A stretch of DNA of 64,000 nt from Dietzia sp. JS16-p6b (lineage in GTDB: Bacteria; Actinomycetota; Actinomycetes; Mycobacteriales; Mycobacteriaceae): the NCBI RefSeq assembly GCF_003052165.1, contig NZ_CP024869.1:496001-560000 (forward strand), in the 5' to 3' direction. The notes below the pieces were generated by a model. It saw only the letters and a list, made by a program, of their open reading frames with translations, had not been told where the DNA came from and ran no database searches. Every line of letters starts with the position of its first letter. Position 1 is the stretch's first letter. A program made the position numbers and the translations under genes. Positions 1 through 9,477 of the stretch are shown in pieces.

Positions 1-109
1 GCGCGTTGAAGTAGTAGCGGTCGTAGAAGTTCCGATCGCTCGTGCCCACCTGCGCCATCGGCAGCGGCGTCTGGTGGACGGGGAACTCGTCGAGCGGGGT
101 GGGTTTCAC
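1..109 (-). CDS. Conserved hypothetical protein, N-terminal fragment
   Basis: The first 36 codons of a minus-strand gene that runs off the left edge of the window. It starts at a GTG (107-109) with a GAGG ribosome-binding site just upstream. The visible protein reads roughly [16 protein letters not shown] followed by [18 protein letters not shown]. This opening resembles actinobacterial proteins of unknown function that lie next to APH-type phosphotransferases, which is also the case here (the phosphotransferase ends 75 nt upstream on the same strand). The two genes probably form one transcription unit. No function can be assigned from the fragment. Confidence 0.6.
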   Translation of the reverse strand, partial: MKPTPLDEFPVHQTPLPMAQVGTSDRNFYDRYYFNA

Positions 110-184
110 GTGGATCCTCGGGCAGTAGTCGGCCGCTGGGGCAGCGGGGAAGAGGCTGGTGGGAGCGGCGGGCCGGTGGCGTGG

Positions 185-1363
185 TCAGTCGGCGATGAGC
201 TGCGCCAACTTGGTGTGGTGGAGGACGTACTCGTCCGGGTGGGCGGGGGTCTCCACCTCGCCGAAGTGGATACGACGGCGAGTGATCCGCGACAGGATCA
301 CGGCCTGCCGCAGCCCCGCGTACACGTAGTAGAACGGCAGATCCCGGACCGTGGATCCGGTGAGGTGCTCGTACTGCTCGACGACCTCGCTGTGCTCGAA
401 CAGGTCCGGAATCCCGGGGAAGTCAAAGGCCACCGCGAGTTCCTGGAAGACGTCGTGGAAATACAGGAACCAGCCCAGGTCCACCTCGGGCGGCGCGATG
501 GTGGCCATTTCCCAGTCCAGGACTGCGGTCGGTCGGGTTCCGTCGTAGAGAATGTTGCCGATCCGCGCATCGCCCCAGCTCAGGGTGTCCGGGCTGGTCT
601 CGTCGGGCCAGTGGGCCTCGATCCAGTCGAAAGCTCGGTCGATGACGGGGATGGTCAACCCGTCCTCGCGGGTCGTCCACTGGTAGTAGGCGCGCTGCTC
701 ATCCACGTGGGCGCGCAGCGCGCTCATGCCGGGGGCGGGGGCGAGCGAGGACACCAGGTCGGCGGGCTGCGGGATCTGGTGAATCGCCGCCAACACGGCC
801 AGGGACTCCTGTTGCACCTCCCGCCGCTGCTCGGGGTCCATCTCCAGGAGCCAGCCGTCGAAGACGTACGGGGGGTTGTCGACCGGGGCCCGGCCGCTGG
901 CCCGGTCCATCACCAGGAAAGGAGTGCCGAGAACGGCCGGGTCCTGCTCGAGCCAGCGGACGCGGGGGACCGGTAGGTCGGTGTTCTCGCGGACCACTCT
1001 CATCACGTCGAACTGTTTCTGCAGGTCGTAGACGGGGAACACCGGGAACGCGTCGTCCTGCGGGCACATCCGGGCCACCAACTCCACGGACTGGCGCTCG
1101 CTCGACCCGGCCGGGGTCCACGCGGCGTCGAACAGTACCGAGATGTTGGACATCCCCGAGCTCTCCGGCCGGCTCACCGCAGCGACCTCGACCCCGGCGT
1201 CGGAGTCGACCTCGTCCCGGCCGGCCAACCACAGGGTCAGGCGCTCGCGGAACTCATCGAGGTCGGCCTCGCCCGAGGTGATGCGTTGGTTGAGTGGTTC
1301 GTCTGATCGCGTCGATGTCGAACTGGACTCGGTGGACGTCACCTGCGTCGCATGGTCAGTCAT
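185..1363 (-). CDS. APH/ACAD10-type phosphotransferase family protein
   Basis: A 392-residue protein with the aminoglycoside-phosphotransferase/kinase fold seen in the N-terminal half of eukaryotic ACAD10/11 and in many mycobacterial phosphotransferase family proteins. The catalytic loop is WGDARIGNILYD (about residues 262-273): the Asp and Asn of the usual HxDxxxxN are present, but the leading His is Trp, as is common in this subfamily. The metal-binding Asp follows in VLDWEMATIAPPEVDLGW. The start ATG at 1361-1363 has a GAAGGG upstream; longer in-frame starts would add low-complexity Arg-rich sequence and were not used. The substrate is unknown; relatives are thought to phosphorylate small hydroxylated metabolites or acyl-CoA intermediates. 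It precedes the partial gene at 1-109 on the same strand. Confidence 0.8.
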   Translation of the reverse strand: MTDHATQVTSTESSSTSTRSDEPLNQRITSGEADLDEFRERLTLWLAGRDEVDSDAGVEVAAVSRPESSGMSNISVLFDAAWTPAGSSERQSVELVARMCPQDDAFPVFPVYDLQKQFDVMRVVRENTDLPVPRVRWLEQDPAVLGTPFLVMDRASGRAPVDNPPYVFDGWLLEMDPEQRREVQQESLAVLAAIHQIPQPADLVSSLAPAPGMSALRAHVDEQRAYYQWTTREDGLTIPVIDRAFDWIEAHWPDETSPDTLSWGDARIGNILYDGTRPTAVLDWEMATIAPPEVDLGWFLYFHDVFQELAVAFDFPGIPDLFEHSEVVEQYEHLTGSTVRDLPFYYVYAGLRQAVILSRITRRRIHFGEVETPAHPDEYVLHHTKLAQLIAD

Positions 1364-1665
1364 CTGGTGTGGACCCTTCGTGCGGACCTGCCGCGCGGGC
1401 GGTACCCGCGCTCGGATCAGTGTGACCCACAGCACATGAGGAAGTGCTCGAAATGCGCAACCCGGCGCCGTTCCCGCCGGAGTGAAGGCGCGCGTTGTCG
1501 TCGTCGTCATACTCAGGCGTAGAGGCGGACCGCCTGGCGTCCCACCCGGGGGGTGGGGGTGACTACAGGGGTTTCGATGATCCGTCACCGATCCCCTCGC
1601 GTCGGTAGCCTCGGATCGCGGGTCGTGCCGACTCGAAACCTCGAAAAGTGAACGCAGGAGAAGGT
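1364..1665. other. Divergent intergenic region, no gene seen
   Basis: About 300 bases between the divergent phosphotransferase and luciferase-like genes. It holds a short GC-rich hairpin (GCGCGGG 1393-1399 with CCCGCGC 1405-1411) in the likely leader of the phosphotransferase. No credible coding region, RNA gene or strong palindromic operator was seen. Promoters for both flanking genes must lie here, but no clear -10/-35 pair could be picked by eye. Confidence 0.5.
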
Positions 1666-2652
1666 GTGCAGTTGTCGATCCCCTTGAGCATCCTCGACCT
1701 GGTCTCCATCTCCGACGGTTCGACCGCCAGGGAGGGCATCGCCGCCTCGATGGAGTCCGCGCGCCTCGCGGACCGGCTCGGGTACCGCCGGCTCTGGTTT
1801 GCCGAGCACCACAACACCCCCAACCTCGCGTCCAGCGCCACGGCACTGTTGATCTCGCAGGCGGCCTCGGTGACGGAGAGGATCCGCGTGGGTTCCGGCG
1901 GGGTGATGCTGCCCAACCACGCGCCGCTCATGGTGGCCGAGCAGTACGGCACGCTCGCCAACCTCCACGGCGACCGGATCGACCTTGGCCTGGGCCGCGC
2001 CCCCGGGACCGACGGGATGACCGCCCAGGCGCTGAGCCGGTCGTCGGCCGAACCGCAGGCCTTCGCGCAGCACATCTACGACCTGCAGGCGTGGTTCGGC
2101 GAGGCCGGCACGGCGCACAGCACCCCGATCCTCTCGTCGGTCTCTCAGGGCATGGAGGTGCCGATCTGGGTGCTCGGGTCCACCGTCAACGGCGCCTCGA
2201 TCGCCGGTCAGCTGGGTCTGCCGTTCTCGCTGGCCTCACACTTCGCGCCCGACCAGATCGACGACGCCATCCGCGTCTACCGGGAGTCCTTCAGCACCGA
2301 GGCCCCCACCGCGCGCCTCGACACGCCCCAGGTGATGGCCGGGATCAACGTGATCGTCGCCGACACCGACGCTGAAGCGCAGCGACAGTTCACCACCCTC
2401 CAGCAGATGTTCCTCGACCTGCGGGCCGGGCGACGACGCAAGATCCAGCCGCCCGTCGACCCGGAGCAGTTCGCCGGCAGCTCGCCCGGGATGCTCGAGA
2501 TCAGCGCGGTGGGATCGCCGACCACGGTCAAGGCGCAGCTGGACGAGTTCGTCGCGCGCACGGGCGCGGACGAGCTGATCACCGTGACCTACGCGTACGA
2601 CCCGGCGGTGCGGAACCGGTCGATCGAACTGCTGGCGGAGCTGTGGTTCTAA
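1666..2652 (+). CDS. Luciferase-like (LLM class) flavin-dependent oxidoreductase
   Basis: About 328 residues, a full-length single-domain bacterial luciferase-like monooxygenase of the MsnO8-like type. The N-terminus LSIPLSILDLVSISDG and the following GYRRLWFAEHHNTP, GSGGVMLPNHAPL and LGLGRAPGTD segments are typical of this family, which uses reduced FMN or F420 on an unidentified substrate. The start is uncertain: GTG at 1648, GTG at 1666 and TTG at 1672 are all in frame, and the AGGAGAAGG at 1656-1664 best serves 1666 or 1672; family alignment favours these two. The stop overlaps the stop of the convergent downstream gene by 3 nt. Confidence 0.85.
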   Translation: MQLSIPLSILDLVSISDGSTAREGIAASMESARLADRLGYRRLWFAEHHNTPNLASSATALLISQAASVTERIRVGSGGVMLPNHAPLMVAEQYGTLANLHGDRIDLGLGRAPGTDGMTAQALSRSSAEPQAFAQHIYDLQAWFGEAGTAHSTPILSSVSQGMEVPIWVLGSTVNGASIAGQLGLPFSLASHFAPDQIDDAIRVYRESFSTEAPTARLDTPQVMAGINVIVADTDAEAQRQFTTLQQMFLDLRAGRRRKIQPPVDPEQFAGSSPGMLEISAVGSPTTVKAQLDEFVARTGADELITVTYAYDPAVRNRSIELLAELWF

Positions 2653-3173
2653 CCGCGTTCCCGAATCGCTGAGTCGAGAGCGCTCATCAGCTGCAAGACG
2701 CGTGAGCTGCCAGTCGGTGCCTCCGGGTACCGACGAAGAATCGCGGGCACGGGCGGGGTCGCCCGACCGGCCAGGGCTCGAACCGTGTCGCGTTCCGAAG
2801 TGCCGGTCCTCAGTTCGGTCACCCGCGCGGCGCACGCAGCTGCGCGGAGGATGTGCCCGACCTGCGACGCCTTGGCGATCGGATGGAGGTAGGCGGCCGC
2901 CGCGGCGTCACCACAGGCGAGTGCCGCGAGCTGCGCGCTCTCGTCGGAGACCTCCTTGGCCGCGCGGTGGGAGGCGACGGCGGCGGTTCGTTGCAGGTTC
3001 GACCGCCGAGCGCCGTCGGCGAACGCGCGCGCCGCGTCGATCGCGTCTCGTGGACGTGAGTCATCCGGGGCCACGGCGTCGAACTCGGGGAGCAGTCCCT
3101 CAGCGCAGTCGGCGGCGAACCGCACGACCGCTCGTAGCTCGTCCATCGTCAGATCGAAGTCCGCTGCGCCCAT
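2649..3173 (-). CDS. Imm5-like putative immunity protein
   Basis: A 174-residue, Ala-rich, helical protein with the pattern LTMDELRAVVRFAADCAE, RDAIDAARAFADGARR, AAYLHPIAKASQVGHILRAAACAARVTELR. This matches the actinobacterial family usually named putative immunity protein (Imm5-like). The family name comes from polymorphic-toxin surveys; a toxin partner is not always present. The start chosen is ATG 3171-3173 with GGGAG 9 nt upstream; an ATG 33 nt further up is in frame but lacks such a site. No toxin-like gene lies nearby, so its role here is open: it may be an orphan immunity gene or have been co-opted. Confidence 0.65.
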   Translation of the reverse strand: MGAADFDLTMDELRAVVRFAADCAEGLLPEFDAVAPDDSRPRDAIDAARAFADGARRSNLQRTAAVASHRAAKEVSDESAQLAALACGDAAAAAYLHPIAKASQVGHILRAAACAARVTELRTGTSERDTVRALAGRATPPVPAILRRYPEAPTGSSRVLQLMSALDSAIRERG

Positions 3174-3305
3174 GGCCCTATTCTCCCGTGCTCTGGGCAG
3201 AATCACGTTCCAGGGAGAGTCACGTTCCAGGCGGAATCAGGCGGTCTCGCCCGGGGGGTGCGCTCCTCCGGTGGGGACTGCCCCGCAACGCTGATACAAC
3301 GAGGG

Positions 3306-4793
3306 ATGCCCATCGACGCATTCGAACCCCACCCCCTCGTCCGCCTGCTCGGCATGCCTTCGGCGGAGTTCACCGCGAACGCCCTCGTCCGAGCGGTCGA
3401 AGAGCTGGGACTGGAGCAGGTGAACCTGCGCTACGTCGGCGGCGACGGTCGTCTCAAGACCCTGGCCTTCCCCATCAACTCCCGCCAGCACCTCCACGAG
3501 GTTCTGACGCGAGGCGAGCGCGTGGACGGCTCGAGCGTCTTTCCCGGGACCGACACCGACGCCAGTGACGTCTACATCGTCCCGCGGCACCGCACCGCTT
3601 TTCTCAACCCCTTCGGAGAGCGGATCTCCCTCGACGTCCTGTGTTCCTTCTACCGCGAGGACGGCACGCCGCTGCCGTACGCGCGCGAGCAGGTCGTGCG
3701 CCGCGGCGCCGAGGTGCTGACCCAGGAGACCGGCATGACGCTCGAGGCGTTCGGTGAGCTGGAGTACTACCTCGTCGACCGGCCCGAGGCGCTCTATCCC
3801 GTCGAGGAGGAGCGCGGGTACCAGGAGTCGGGGCCCTTCTCCAAGCACGAGCGGGTGCGCGAGCAGGTGCTGGGTCACCTCTCCTCCATGGGGGTGCCGC
3901 TGAAGTACGCCCACGGCGAGGTCGGCAACATCCTCGAGGACGACCGTCAGCTGGTTCAGCACGAGATCGAGCTCCAGCCGGTGCCGCTGGAGCAGGCTGC
4001 CGACAACCTCGTCCTGGCGAAATGGGTGGTGCGCGAGGTCGCCTACTCCCACGGCCTCGAGGCGACGTTCGCGCCGCTGGTCAGCGGCGAGGGCGCTGGG
4101 AACGGCCTGCACATCCACAGCCGACTGGTGCGTAACGGCACCAACACCCTCGTCACCAAGGCGGGGATCAACGCCACCGGGCGACGGCTGATCGCCGGCT
4201 ACCTCTCGGCGGCCAGGGCACTGTCCGCGGTCGGCAACACCGTCCCCACGTCCTACCTGCGGTTCACCGCCGGCGACGAGTCGCCCGAGGACATCTGCTG
4301 GGGGGAGAAGGACCGCACCGGCCTGGTCCGGGTCCCACTGGCCTGGGGCGGCGACGTGCTGGCCGGCATGGTGGCCCACGCCAATCCCGGCAGCACCGAG
4401 CCCGTCCCCGAACCGGCCACACACCCCCAGACCATCGAGTTGCGACTCGGCGACGGCTCGGCCGACGTCCACCTGCTCCTGGCGGGCATGGCCGTCGCCG
4501 CGACGCGCGCGCTGGGAGATGACGGCAGCCTGGAGCTGGCGGACCGCCTCAACGCCGACACCAACGACGATTTCGAGCAGCTGCCCACCTCGTGTGGGGA
4601 GGCGGCCGACGTGCTGGAGGCCGAGCGCGAGATGTTCGAAGCCGACGGCGTCTTCCCCGGGAAACTGATCGACGCCCTGCTCGCCGGCTTGCGCGACGCC
4701 GACGCCGAGGCCGACGAGGTAGCCGGTGGAAAGGGCGACGACGACGAGGCCGCGCGCGAGGAGCTCATCCGCCGCCACTGGCACGTCGGCTGA
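3306..4793 (+). CDS. Glutamine synthetase family protein (gamma-glutamyl ligase)
   Basis: A 495-residue protein with the GS catalytic fold. Visible signatures are GELEYYLVDRPE (metal-binding Glu), GNGLHIHSRLVRNG (the NGLHxHxS metal/ATP motif), TSYLRFTAGDESPEDICWGEKDR (substrate-binding loop) and TIELRLGDGSADVHLLLAG near the C-terminus (the RxxDxxANPYL position). It differs from GlnA1 and lacks the adenylylation Tyr region, so it is more likely one of the GlnA3/GlnA4-like or PuuA-like ligases acting on amines or other acids than the main nitrogen-assimilating enzyme. The C-terminal 40 residues are Asp/Glu-rich. The start ATG has no spaced Shine-Dalgarno, but GATACA sits 7 nt before it, suggesting a leaderless transcript. 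Confidence 0.85.
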   Translation: MPIDAFEPHPLVRLLGMPSAEFTANALVRAVEELGLEQVNLRYVGGDGRLKTLAFPINSRQHLHEVLTRGERVDGSSVFPGTDTDASDVYIVPRHRTAFLNPFGERISLDVLCSFYREDGTPLPYAREQVVRRGAEVLTQETGMTLEAFGELEYYLVDRPEALYPVEEERGYQESGPFSKHERVREQVLGHLSSMGVPLKYAHGEVGNILEDDRQLVQHEIELQPVPLEQAADNLVLAKWVVREVAYSHGLEATFAPLVSGEGAGNGLHIHSRLVRNGTNTLVTKAGINATGRRLIAGYLSAARALSAVGNTVPTSYLRFTAGDESPEDICWGEKDRTGLVRVPLAWGGDVLAGMVAHANPGSTEPVPEPATHPQTIELRLGDGSADVHLLLAGMAVAATRALGDDGSLELADRLNADTNDDFEQLPTSCGEAADVLEAEREMFEADGVFPGKLIDALLAGLRDADAEADEVAGGKGDDDEAAREELIRRHWHVG

Positions 4794-4845
4794 GTTCAGC
4801 CGCCGAGCGGTCCCCGCAGGGGGATCCGGTCTGGGTCCGCCGTGC

Positions 4846-5631
4846 CTACGGTGTCGGAACAGTTGTCGGCCGGTACACCTCTCGGAGTGCGTCGAGGGCG
4901 CCGGAGTCGAACCACGCGGGGGCGGACCGGGTGAACTCCACGGGATCCAGCCGACCGGCCCCCGCGGGCACCCGGCCGAGCACCGGGATCCCGGTCAGGC
5001 GGGGCAGGTCCTCCAGGTTGCAGCGCTCGGCGAGATCGGGGTCGTGCGGCCACGAGCCGATCACGATCCCGGCGCACCGGAGCCCCGCTGACTCGATCGC
5101 GCGGACCGTGAGCTCGGTGTCGGACAGTGTGCCCAGTCCCGCGCGGGCCACCACGACCACCGGGGCGTCGAGCGACCGGGCGAGATCGAGCACCGTGAGG
5201 TCCGTGCCCAGGCGCACGAGTACACCACCGGCGCCCTCGATCAGGTCCAGCCGGCCGGCCGGGGTGGTGGGCTCCTCAGCAGGTGCAGAGGCTTCGGAGG
5301 AACCGGTGTCCGTGCCGCCGAGCCACCGCAGGATCGGCGCGAGGAGGTCGTCGAGTGTCGCCTGCGGCACCCCGGCCACTCGCGCGGCGGTCTCCGGGGC
5401 CAGCGGATCCGGCAGGCGCCGTACCTCCAGCACGCGCCGGGCCCCCGACAGTCGGGCGGCTTCGTCCGCGTCACCGGGCTCACCGGGCGCGAGACCCGTC
5501 TGCACCGGCTTGCAGATCCCCACGTCCAGGCCCGCCGAGCGCCCGAGCGCGGCCAGCGCGGCGGTCGCGATGGTCTTGCCGACGTCCGTCCCGGTGCCGG
5601 TGACGAGGACAGGCGCGGCCGCGGCGGTCAT
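4846..5631 (-). CDS. bioD: Dethiobiotin synthetase BioD
   Basis: A 261-residue ATP-dependent dethiobiotin synthetase, which carboxylates 7,8-diaminopelargonate to close the ureido ring, the penultimate step of biotin synthesis. The P-loop GTGTDVGKT lies at residues 11-19, followed by the substrate-contacting CKPVQTG segment. [12 protein letters not shown] in the middle is the conserved EGAGG loop. The gene is last in bioB-bioA-bioF-bioD; its ATG overlaps the bioF stop by 4 nt (ATGA), so translation is coupled. Length agrees with actinobacterial homologues, which carry a longer middle region than the E. coli enzyme. Confidence 0.95.
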   Translation of the reverse strand: MTAAAAPVLVTGTGTDVGKTIATAALAALGRSAGLDVGICKPVQTGLAPGEPGDADEAARLSGARRVLEVRRLPDPLAPETAARVAGVPQATLDDLLAPILRWLGGTDTGSSEASAPAEEPTTPAGRLDLIEGAGGVLVRLGTDLTVLDLARSLDAPVVVVARAGLGTLSDTELTVRAIESAGLRCAGIVIGSWPHDPDLAERCNLEDLPRLTGIPVLGRVPAGAGRLDPVEFTRSAPAWFDSGALDALREVYRPTTVPTP

Positions 5632-6908
5632 CCGCGGGCCCCGGTGGACACCCCGGTCGAGGCGGGGGAGTGCGAGGCCCCGAGGGAGGCAGGGGAGGCC
5701 GAGGAGTCGGGAAGTAGGTAACCGTGTTCCTCGAGCACCCGGGCGAGCACGTCGCTCGCGCGGGCGAGGTCGGCCCCGGAGATGTCGGCCCGCGCCGTGA
5801 GCCGGAGACGCGCTGTGCCCTCGGGAACCGACGGCGGGCGGAAGCAGCCCACCCGCAGGCCCAGTTCAGCGCAGCGGGCAGCCGCGGACGCGGCGCGAGA
5901 CGGATCCCCGAGGATCACCGACACCACCGCCGACTGCGGCTGGTCCGCACCGGTCACCGCGGCCAGGTGCTCGGCGACCTCGAGCACACGGCGGGCCCGC
6001 TCGGGCTCCCTCCGCAGCACTGCCAGTGCCGACCGCGCCGCGCCCACGCTGGAGGGCGCGAGGCCGGTGTCGAAGATGAACGTGCGGGCGGTGTCGATGA
6101 GGTGCTCGCGCACCCGCTCCGAGGCCAGAACCACCCCGCCCTGCGAGCCGAGCGCCTTGGACAGCGTCGCCGTGACCACCACGTCCTCGAACCGGGCCAG
6201 CCCCACCTCGTCGACGAGCCCCCGCCCGCCGGTCCCGCGCACGCCCAGCCCGTGGGCCTCGTCCACCAGCAGCACCGCGCCGTGCGCCCGGGACGCCCCG
6301 TGGAGGGCGAGGAGTGGCGCGAGGTGGCCGTCGGCGCTGTACACCGAGTCGGTGACGACCAGCGCGCGCTCCTCGGCCCGCCCGGCCAGGGCCCGGGCGA
6401 CCGCCTCGACGTCACCCCTGGCGACGACGACAACGCGCGCCCGCGACAACCGGCACGCGTCCACCAGGGAGGCGTGAGAACCGCCGTCCGAGACGATGAG
6501 CGATCCCCGCCCGGAGAGCGCGGTCACCGCCCCGAGGTTGGCCGTGTACCCGGAGGAGAACACCAGCGCGGCCGGCGTGCCCGTGAACTCGGCGAGCTCG
6601 GACTCCAGCGCGGAGTGGTCGCTCGTCGTGCCGGTGACCAGCCGGGACCCGGTCGAGCCCGCCCCCCAGCGACGGGTCGCCTGGACCGCGCCCTCGATCA
6701 CCTCGGGGTGCCGGCCCAGGCCCAGGTAGTCGTTGGAGGCCAGGTCGATCACCCGGTCGTCGGCGGGCCGGGGCCGCAACTCGCGGTGCACGTGCCGGGC
6801 CGCCCGGTCCTCGGCGGCGGCGTCGAGCCAGTCCAGGGCGGGGGAGCGATCAGATGCGGGCCGAGCGACCTCCGCGGGCACCCGGGTGGTGGTCAGCTGC
6901 TCGCTCAT
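5628..6908 (-). CDS. bioF: 8-amino-7-oxononanoate synthase BioF
   Basis: A 426-residue PLP enzyme of the alpha-oxoamine synthase family that condenses pimeloyl-ACP/CoA with L-alanine. The glycine-rich loop [16 protein letters not shown], the PLP-contacting [18 protein letters not shown] (Asp and His) and the Schiff-base lysine in [11 protein letters not shown] are all present. The last 30 residues are a Ser/Ala/Thr-rich tail outside the fold. Its ATG overlaps the bioA stop by 4 nt and its stop overlaps bioD by 4 nt, so it is the third gene of a tightly coupled operon. Confidence 0.95.
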   Translation of the reverse strand: MSEQLTTTRVPAEVARPASDRSPALDWLDAAAEDRAARHVHRELRPRPADDRVIDLASNDYLGLGRHPEVIEGAVQATRRWGAGSTGSRLVTGTTSDHSALESELAEFTGTPAALVFSSGYTANLGAVTALSGRGSLIVSDGGSHASLVDACRLSRARVVVVARGDVEAVARALAGRAEERALVVTDSVYSADGHLAPLLALHGASRAHGAVLLVDEAHGLGVRGTGGRGLVDEVGLARFEDVVVTATLSKALGSQGGVVLASERVREHLIDTARTFIFDTGLAPSSVGAARSALAVLRREPERARRVLEVAEHLAAVTGADQPQSAVVSVILGDPSRAASAAARCAELGLRVGCFRPPSVPEGTARLRLTARADISGADLARASDVLARVLEEHGYLLPDSSASPASLGASHSPASTGVSTGARG

Positions 6909-8236
6909 CGGCCCGCCCCCGCTGCTGCCGCTCCCGCCACTGCTGCCCCTTGAACCGCCGCGGCACAGATCTGATCGATCTCCTCATCCGTAGAGACCAA
7001 TGGCGGCATCGTGTAGATGAGATCCCGGAAGGGGCGCAGCCAGACCCCGTGGGAGGTGATCGCCGTTGTCGTCGTCGTCATCTCCACAGGCCGGTCGAGC
7101 TGCACCACGCCGATCGCCCCCAGCACCCGCACGTCCAGCACTCCGGGCACCTCGAGCGCCGGCGCCAGGCCGCGGCGCAGGCGCGCCTCGATCCGCGGCA
7201 CGCGCTCGCGCCACTCACCGGACTCCACCAGGTCCAGCGACGCGCACGCCACCGCGCACGCCAGCGGGTTGCCCATGAACGTCGGCCCGTGCGCCAGGCC
7301 ACCCGCTTCACCGGCGCTGATCACCTCGGCCACCCGGTCGGTGGTCAGCGTGGCGGCCAGGGTCAGGTATCCGCCGGTCAGCGCCTTGCCCAGGCACATG
7401 ATGTCGGGCGCGACCCCGGCGTGGTCGGCGGCGAACAGTGCGCCGGTGCGGCCGAAGCCGGTGGCGATCTCGTCGAAGATCAGCAGCGCGCCGGTCTCGT
7501 CGGCCAGGCGCCGCAGGTCGTGCAGGTAGTCGGGGTGGTGGAAGCGCATGCCGCCCGCGCCCTGGACCACCGGTTCCACGATGATCCCCGCGAGCTCCCC
7601 CGAGTGCTCGCGAACGGTGCGCTCGAGCTCGGCGACGTAGGCCTCGTCGTAGTGGGCCGGCGGCGCGGGCGCGAACACCTGCTCGGCCACCACGCCTCGC
7701 CACATCGAGTGCATGCCGCCGTCGGGGTCGCACACGCTCATGGGGGCGAGGGTGTCGCCGTGGTAGCCGCCCCGCCAGGTGGCCAGGCGGGTGCGTCCGG
7801 GGCGGCCCATCGAGCGCTGGTACTGGAGGGCCATCTTGGCGGCCACCTCCACCGAGACCGATCCCGAGTCCGCCAGGAACACCTTGTTGAGCTCTCCCGG
7901 CGCCATCCGCGCCAACCGGGTCGACAGCTCCACCGCCGGCGCGTGGGTGAGGCCACCGAACATCACGTGGCTCATCGTGTCGACCTGCCGGTGCGCGGCG
8001 GCGTCGAGGTGCGGGTGGCGATAACCGTGGATGGCCGCCCACCACGAGCTCATGCCGTCGATCAGCTCGCGGCCGTCCGCCAGACGCAGCCGCACCCCTG
8101 ACGCGGACGCCACCGGCAGCGGCTGCGTGGACGCCGGGAACCCGCCGTACGGGTGCCACACGTGCTCGGCGTCCGCGGCCAGGAGCGTGGCGGGGTTCGG
8201 AGCGGAGGACGAGGTGAGGCGCAGCGGGGCGGACAT
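6905..8236 (-). CDS. bioA: Adenosylmethionine-8-amino-7-oxononanoate aminotransferase BioA
   Basis: A 443-residue class-III aminotransferase that uses SAM as amino donor to turn 7-keto-8-aminopelargonate into 7,8-diaminopelargonate. Seen are HVWHPYGGF near the N-terminus (the BioA-specific HxWxPY motif), [13 protein letters not shown], the PLP-binding [15 protein letters not shown] and the lysine in [17 protein letters not shown]. The start ATG (8234-8236) lies 1 nt beyond the bioB stop; the upstream in-frame extension is Arg/Pro-rich and was rejected. The gene is second in the bio operon. Confidence 0.95.
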   Translation of the reverse strand: MSAPLRLTSSSAPNPATLLAADAEHVWHPYGGFPASTQPLPVASASGVRLRLADGRELIDGMSSWWAAIHGYRHPHLDAAAHRQVDTMSHVMFGGLTHAPAVELSTRLARMAPGELNKVFLADSGSVSVEVAAKMALQYQRSMGRPGRTRLATWRGGYHGDTLAPMSVCDPDGGMHSMWRGVVAEQVFAPAPPAHYDEAYVAELERTVREHSGELAGIIVEPVVQGAGGMRFHHPDYLHDLRRLADETGALLIFDEIATGFGRTGALFAADHAGVAPDIMCLGKALTGGYLTLAATLTTDRVAEVISAGEAGGLAHGPTFMGNPLACAVACASLDLVESGEWRERVPRIEARLRRGLAPALEVPGVLDVRVLGAIGVVQLDRPVEMTTTTTAITSHGVWLRPFRDLIYTMPPLVSTDEEIDQICAAAVQGAAVAGAAAAGAGR

Positions 8237-8237
8237 G

Positions 8238-9359
8238 TCAGGCGTTCGCGGGCTCGCTGGTGCCGGCACCGCGCGTGCGGATGGCCACCTTCTTCTCCTG
8301 CGTGGCCGGCGCGGCGGGAGCTGTGACAGGGGCGGCGGCGTGGGTGACCTCGCCGGCCCCGGCGGCATCCTCCCTCTGCAGCACCTCGAGGCCGGCGTCG
8401 GCGATCATCTGCAGGTCCTCACCGCCGGGCTGGCCCTCGGAGGTGAGGTAGTCGCCGAGGAACAGCGAGTTGGCCACGTAGAGGCCCATGCCCTGGAGGT
8501 AGCCGAGGTGGCGCTCGCGGCCGGCGGCCATCCGGATCTCGGTGTCGGGGGCGACGAACCGCACCATCGCGAGGATGCGCAGGCAGTCGCGCGGGTTGAG
8601 CGTGTCCACGCCCTCGAGGGGGGTGCCGTCGAAGGGCAGCAGGAAGTTCACCGGGATCGAGTCGACGCCCTTGGCGCGTAGGTCGAAGGCCAGCTCGACC
8701 AGCTGCTCGCGGGTCTCGCCCATGCCGGCGATGAAGCCCGAGCACGCCGACAGGCCCGCGCCGTGCGCCTGGCTCACGGTGTGCTCGCGGTCGGTGTAGG
8801 TGTGGGTCGTGCAGATCTCCTCGTAGTGGCTCTCCGCCGTGTTGAGGTTGTGGTTGTAGGCGTCGGCGCCGCTCGCGCAGAGCTTCTCGGCCTGGCCGTC
8901 CTTGAGCGCGCCGAGGCAGGCGCACACCTCGACGCCCGGGGTGTCGGACTTGATGGCCTCGATGATGTCGGAGACCTTGCCGACCTCGCGGTTGCTCGGG
9001 CCCGTGCCGCTGGCGACCAGGCACACGCGCGAGGCCCCGGCGGCGATTCCCGCCTTGGCCGCGGTGACGGCCTCGTCCGTGTTCAACCAGGTGTAGCGCA
9101 GGATGCCGGCGGTGGAGTTGAGGCGCTGCGAGCAGTAGAAGCAGTCCTCCGGACACAGGCCGCTCTTGAGGTTGACCAGGTAGTTGACCTTGACCTTGTT
9201 GCCGAAGTGCTCGAACCGCAGCCGGGACGCGGCCGCGACCACCTCCATGAGCTCGGCGTCCGATGAGTCGAGCACGGCGAGCGCCTCGGTCGCGTCGATC
9301 GCCCCGCCGTCGAGAATGCGGTCCGCGAGCTCGTGCCAACGGGTGGTCGTGGTGGCCAT
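8238..9359 (-). CDS. bioB: Biotin synthase BioB
   Basis: A 373-residue radical-SAM enzyme that inserts sulfur into dethiobiotin. The cluster motif CPEDCFYC (CxxxCxxC) binds the [4Fe-4S]; later conserved stretches [30 protein letters not shown] and [17 protein letters not shown] are also present. The start ATG has a perfect AGGAGG 4 nt upstream. Compared with the roughly 345-residue standard enzyme it has about 35 extra C-terminal residues, Ala/Pro/Thr-rich and then basic, outside the TIM barrel. It is the first gene of bioBAFD, and its promoter lies between three BioQ-type boxes in the divergent region. Confidence 0.97.
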   Translation of the reverse strand: MATTTTRWHELADRILDGGAIDATEALAVLDSSDAELMEVVAAASRLRFEHFGNKVKVNYLVNLKSGLCPEDCFYCSQRLNSTAGILRYTWLNTDEAVTAAKAGIAAGASRVCLVASGTGPSNREVGKVSDIIEAIKSDTPGVEVCACLGALKDGQAEKLCASGADAYNHNLNTAESHYEEICTTHTYTDREHTVSQAHGAGLSACSGFIAGMGETREQLVELAFDLRAKGVDSIPVNFLLPFDGTPLEGVDTLNPRDCLRILAMVRFVAPDTEIRMAAGRERHLGYLQGMGLYVANSLFLGDYLTSEGQPGGEDLQMIADAGLEVLQREDAAGAGEVTHAAAPVTAPAAPATQEKKVAIRTRGAGTSEPANA

Positions 9360-9368
9360 GGTTCCTCC

Positions 9369-9429
9369 TGAACGCCGTTCATTGAACGCCGTTAAGGTAG
9401 CGGGAATTCGCCGACTTGTACAGCGTTCA
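9369..9429. promoter_or_regulatory. Three BioQ-type operator boxes
   Basis: Three 13-bp boxes of the form TGAAC-N3-GTTCA lie between bioB and the divergent TetR gene: TGAACGCCGTTCA (9369-9381, a perfect palindrome apart from the centre), TGAACGCCGTTAA (9383-9395) and TGTACAGCGTTCA (9417-9429). The TGAAC-N3-GT(T/A)-type motif is the published recognition pattern for the BioQ repressor of Corynebacterium and mycobacteria. Box 1 abuts the bioB Shine-Dalgarno, box 2 covers the -10/start region and box 3 covers the -35. Repression of both divergent genes, hence autoregulation, is inferred. Confidence 0.85.
9394..9422 (-). promoter_or_regulatory. bioB operon promoter
   Basis: Read on the minus strand, a -35 TGTACA (9417-9422) and a -10 TACCTT (9394-9399) are separated by 17 bp. 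The start point would fall inside operator box 2, and the -35 lies within box 3. The geometry fits a sigma-A-type promoter controlled by the adjacent repressor. Confidence 0.65.
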
Positions 9430-9477
9430 GGTTGCAGGCGCGTCGGAGCGGCGGGCGGGGCGATAGGGTGACCTGTC

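Noticed and set aside
2649-3206. SbcC-like exonuclease, a label sometimes given to this family
   Set aside because: At 174 residues it has no Walker motifs, coiled coil or zinc hook.
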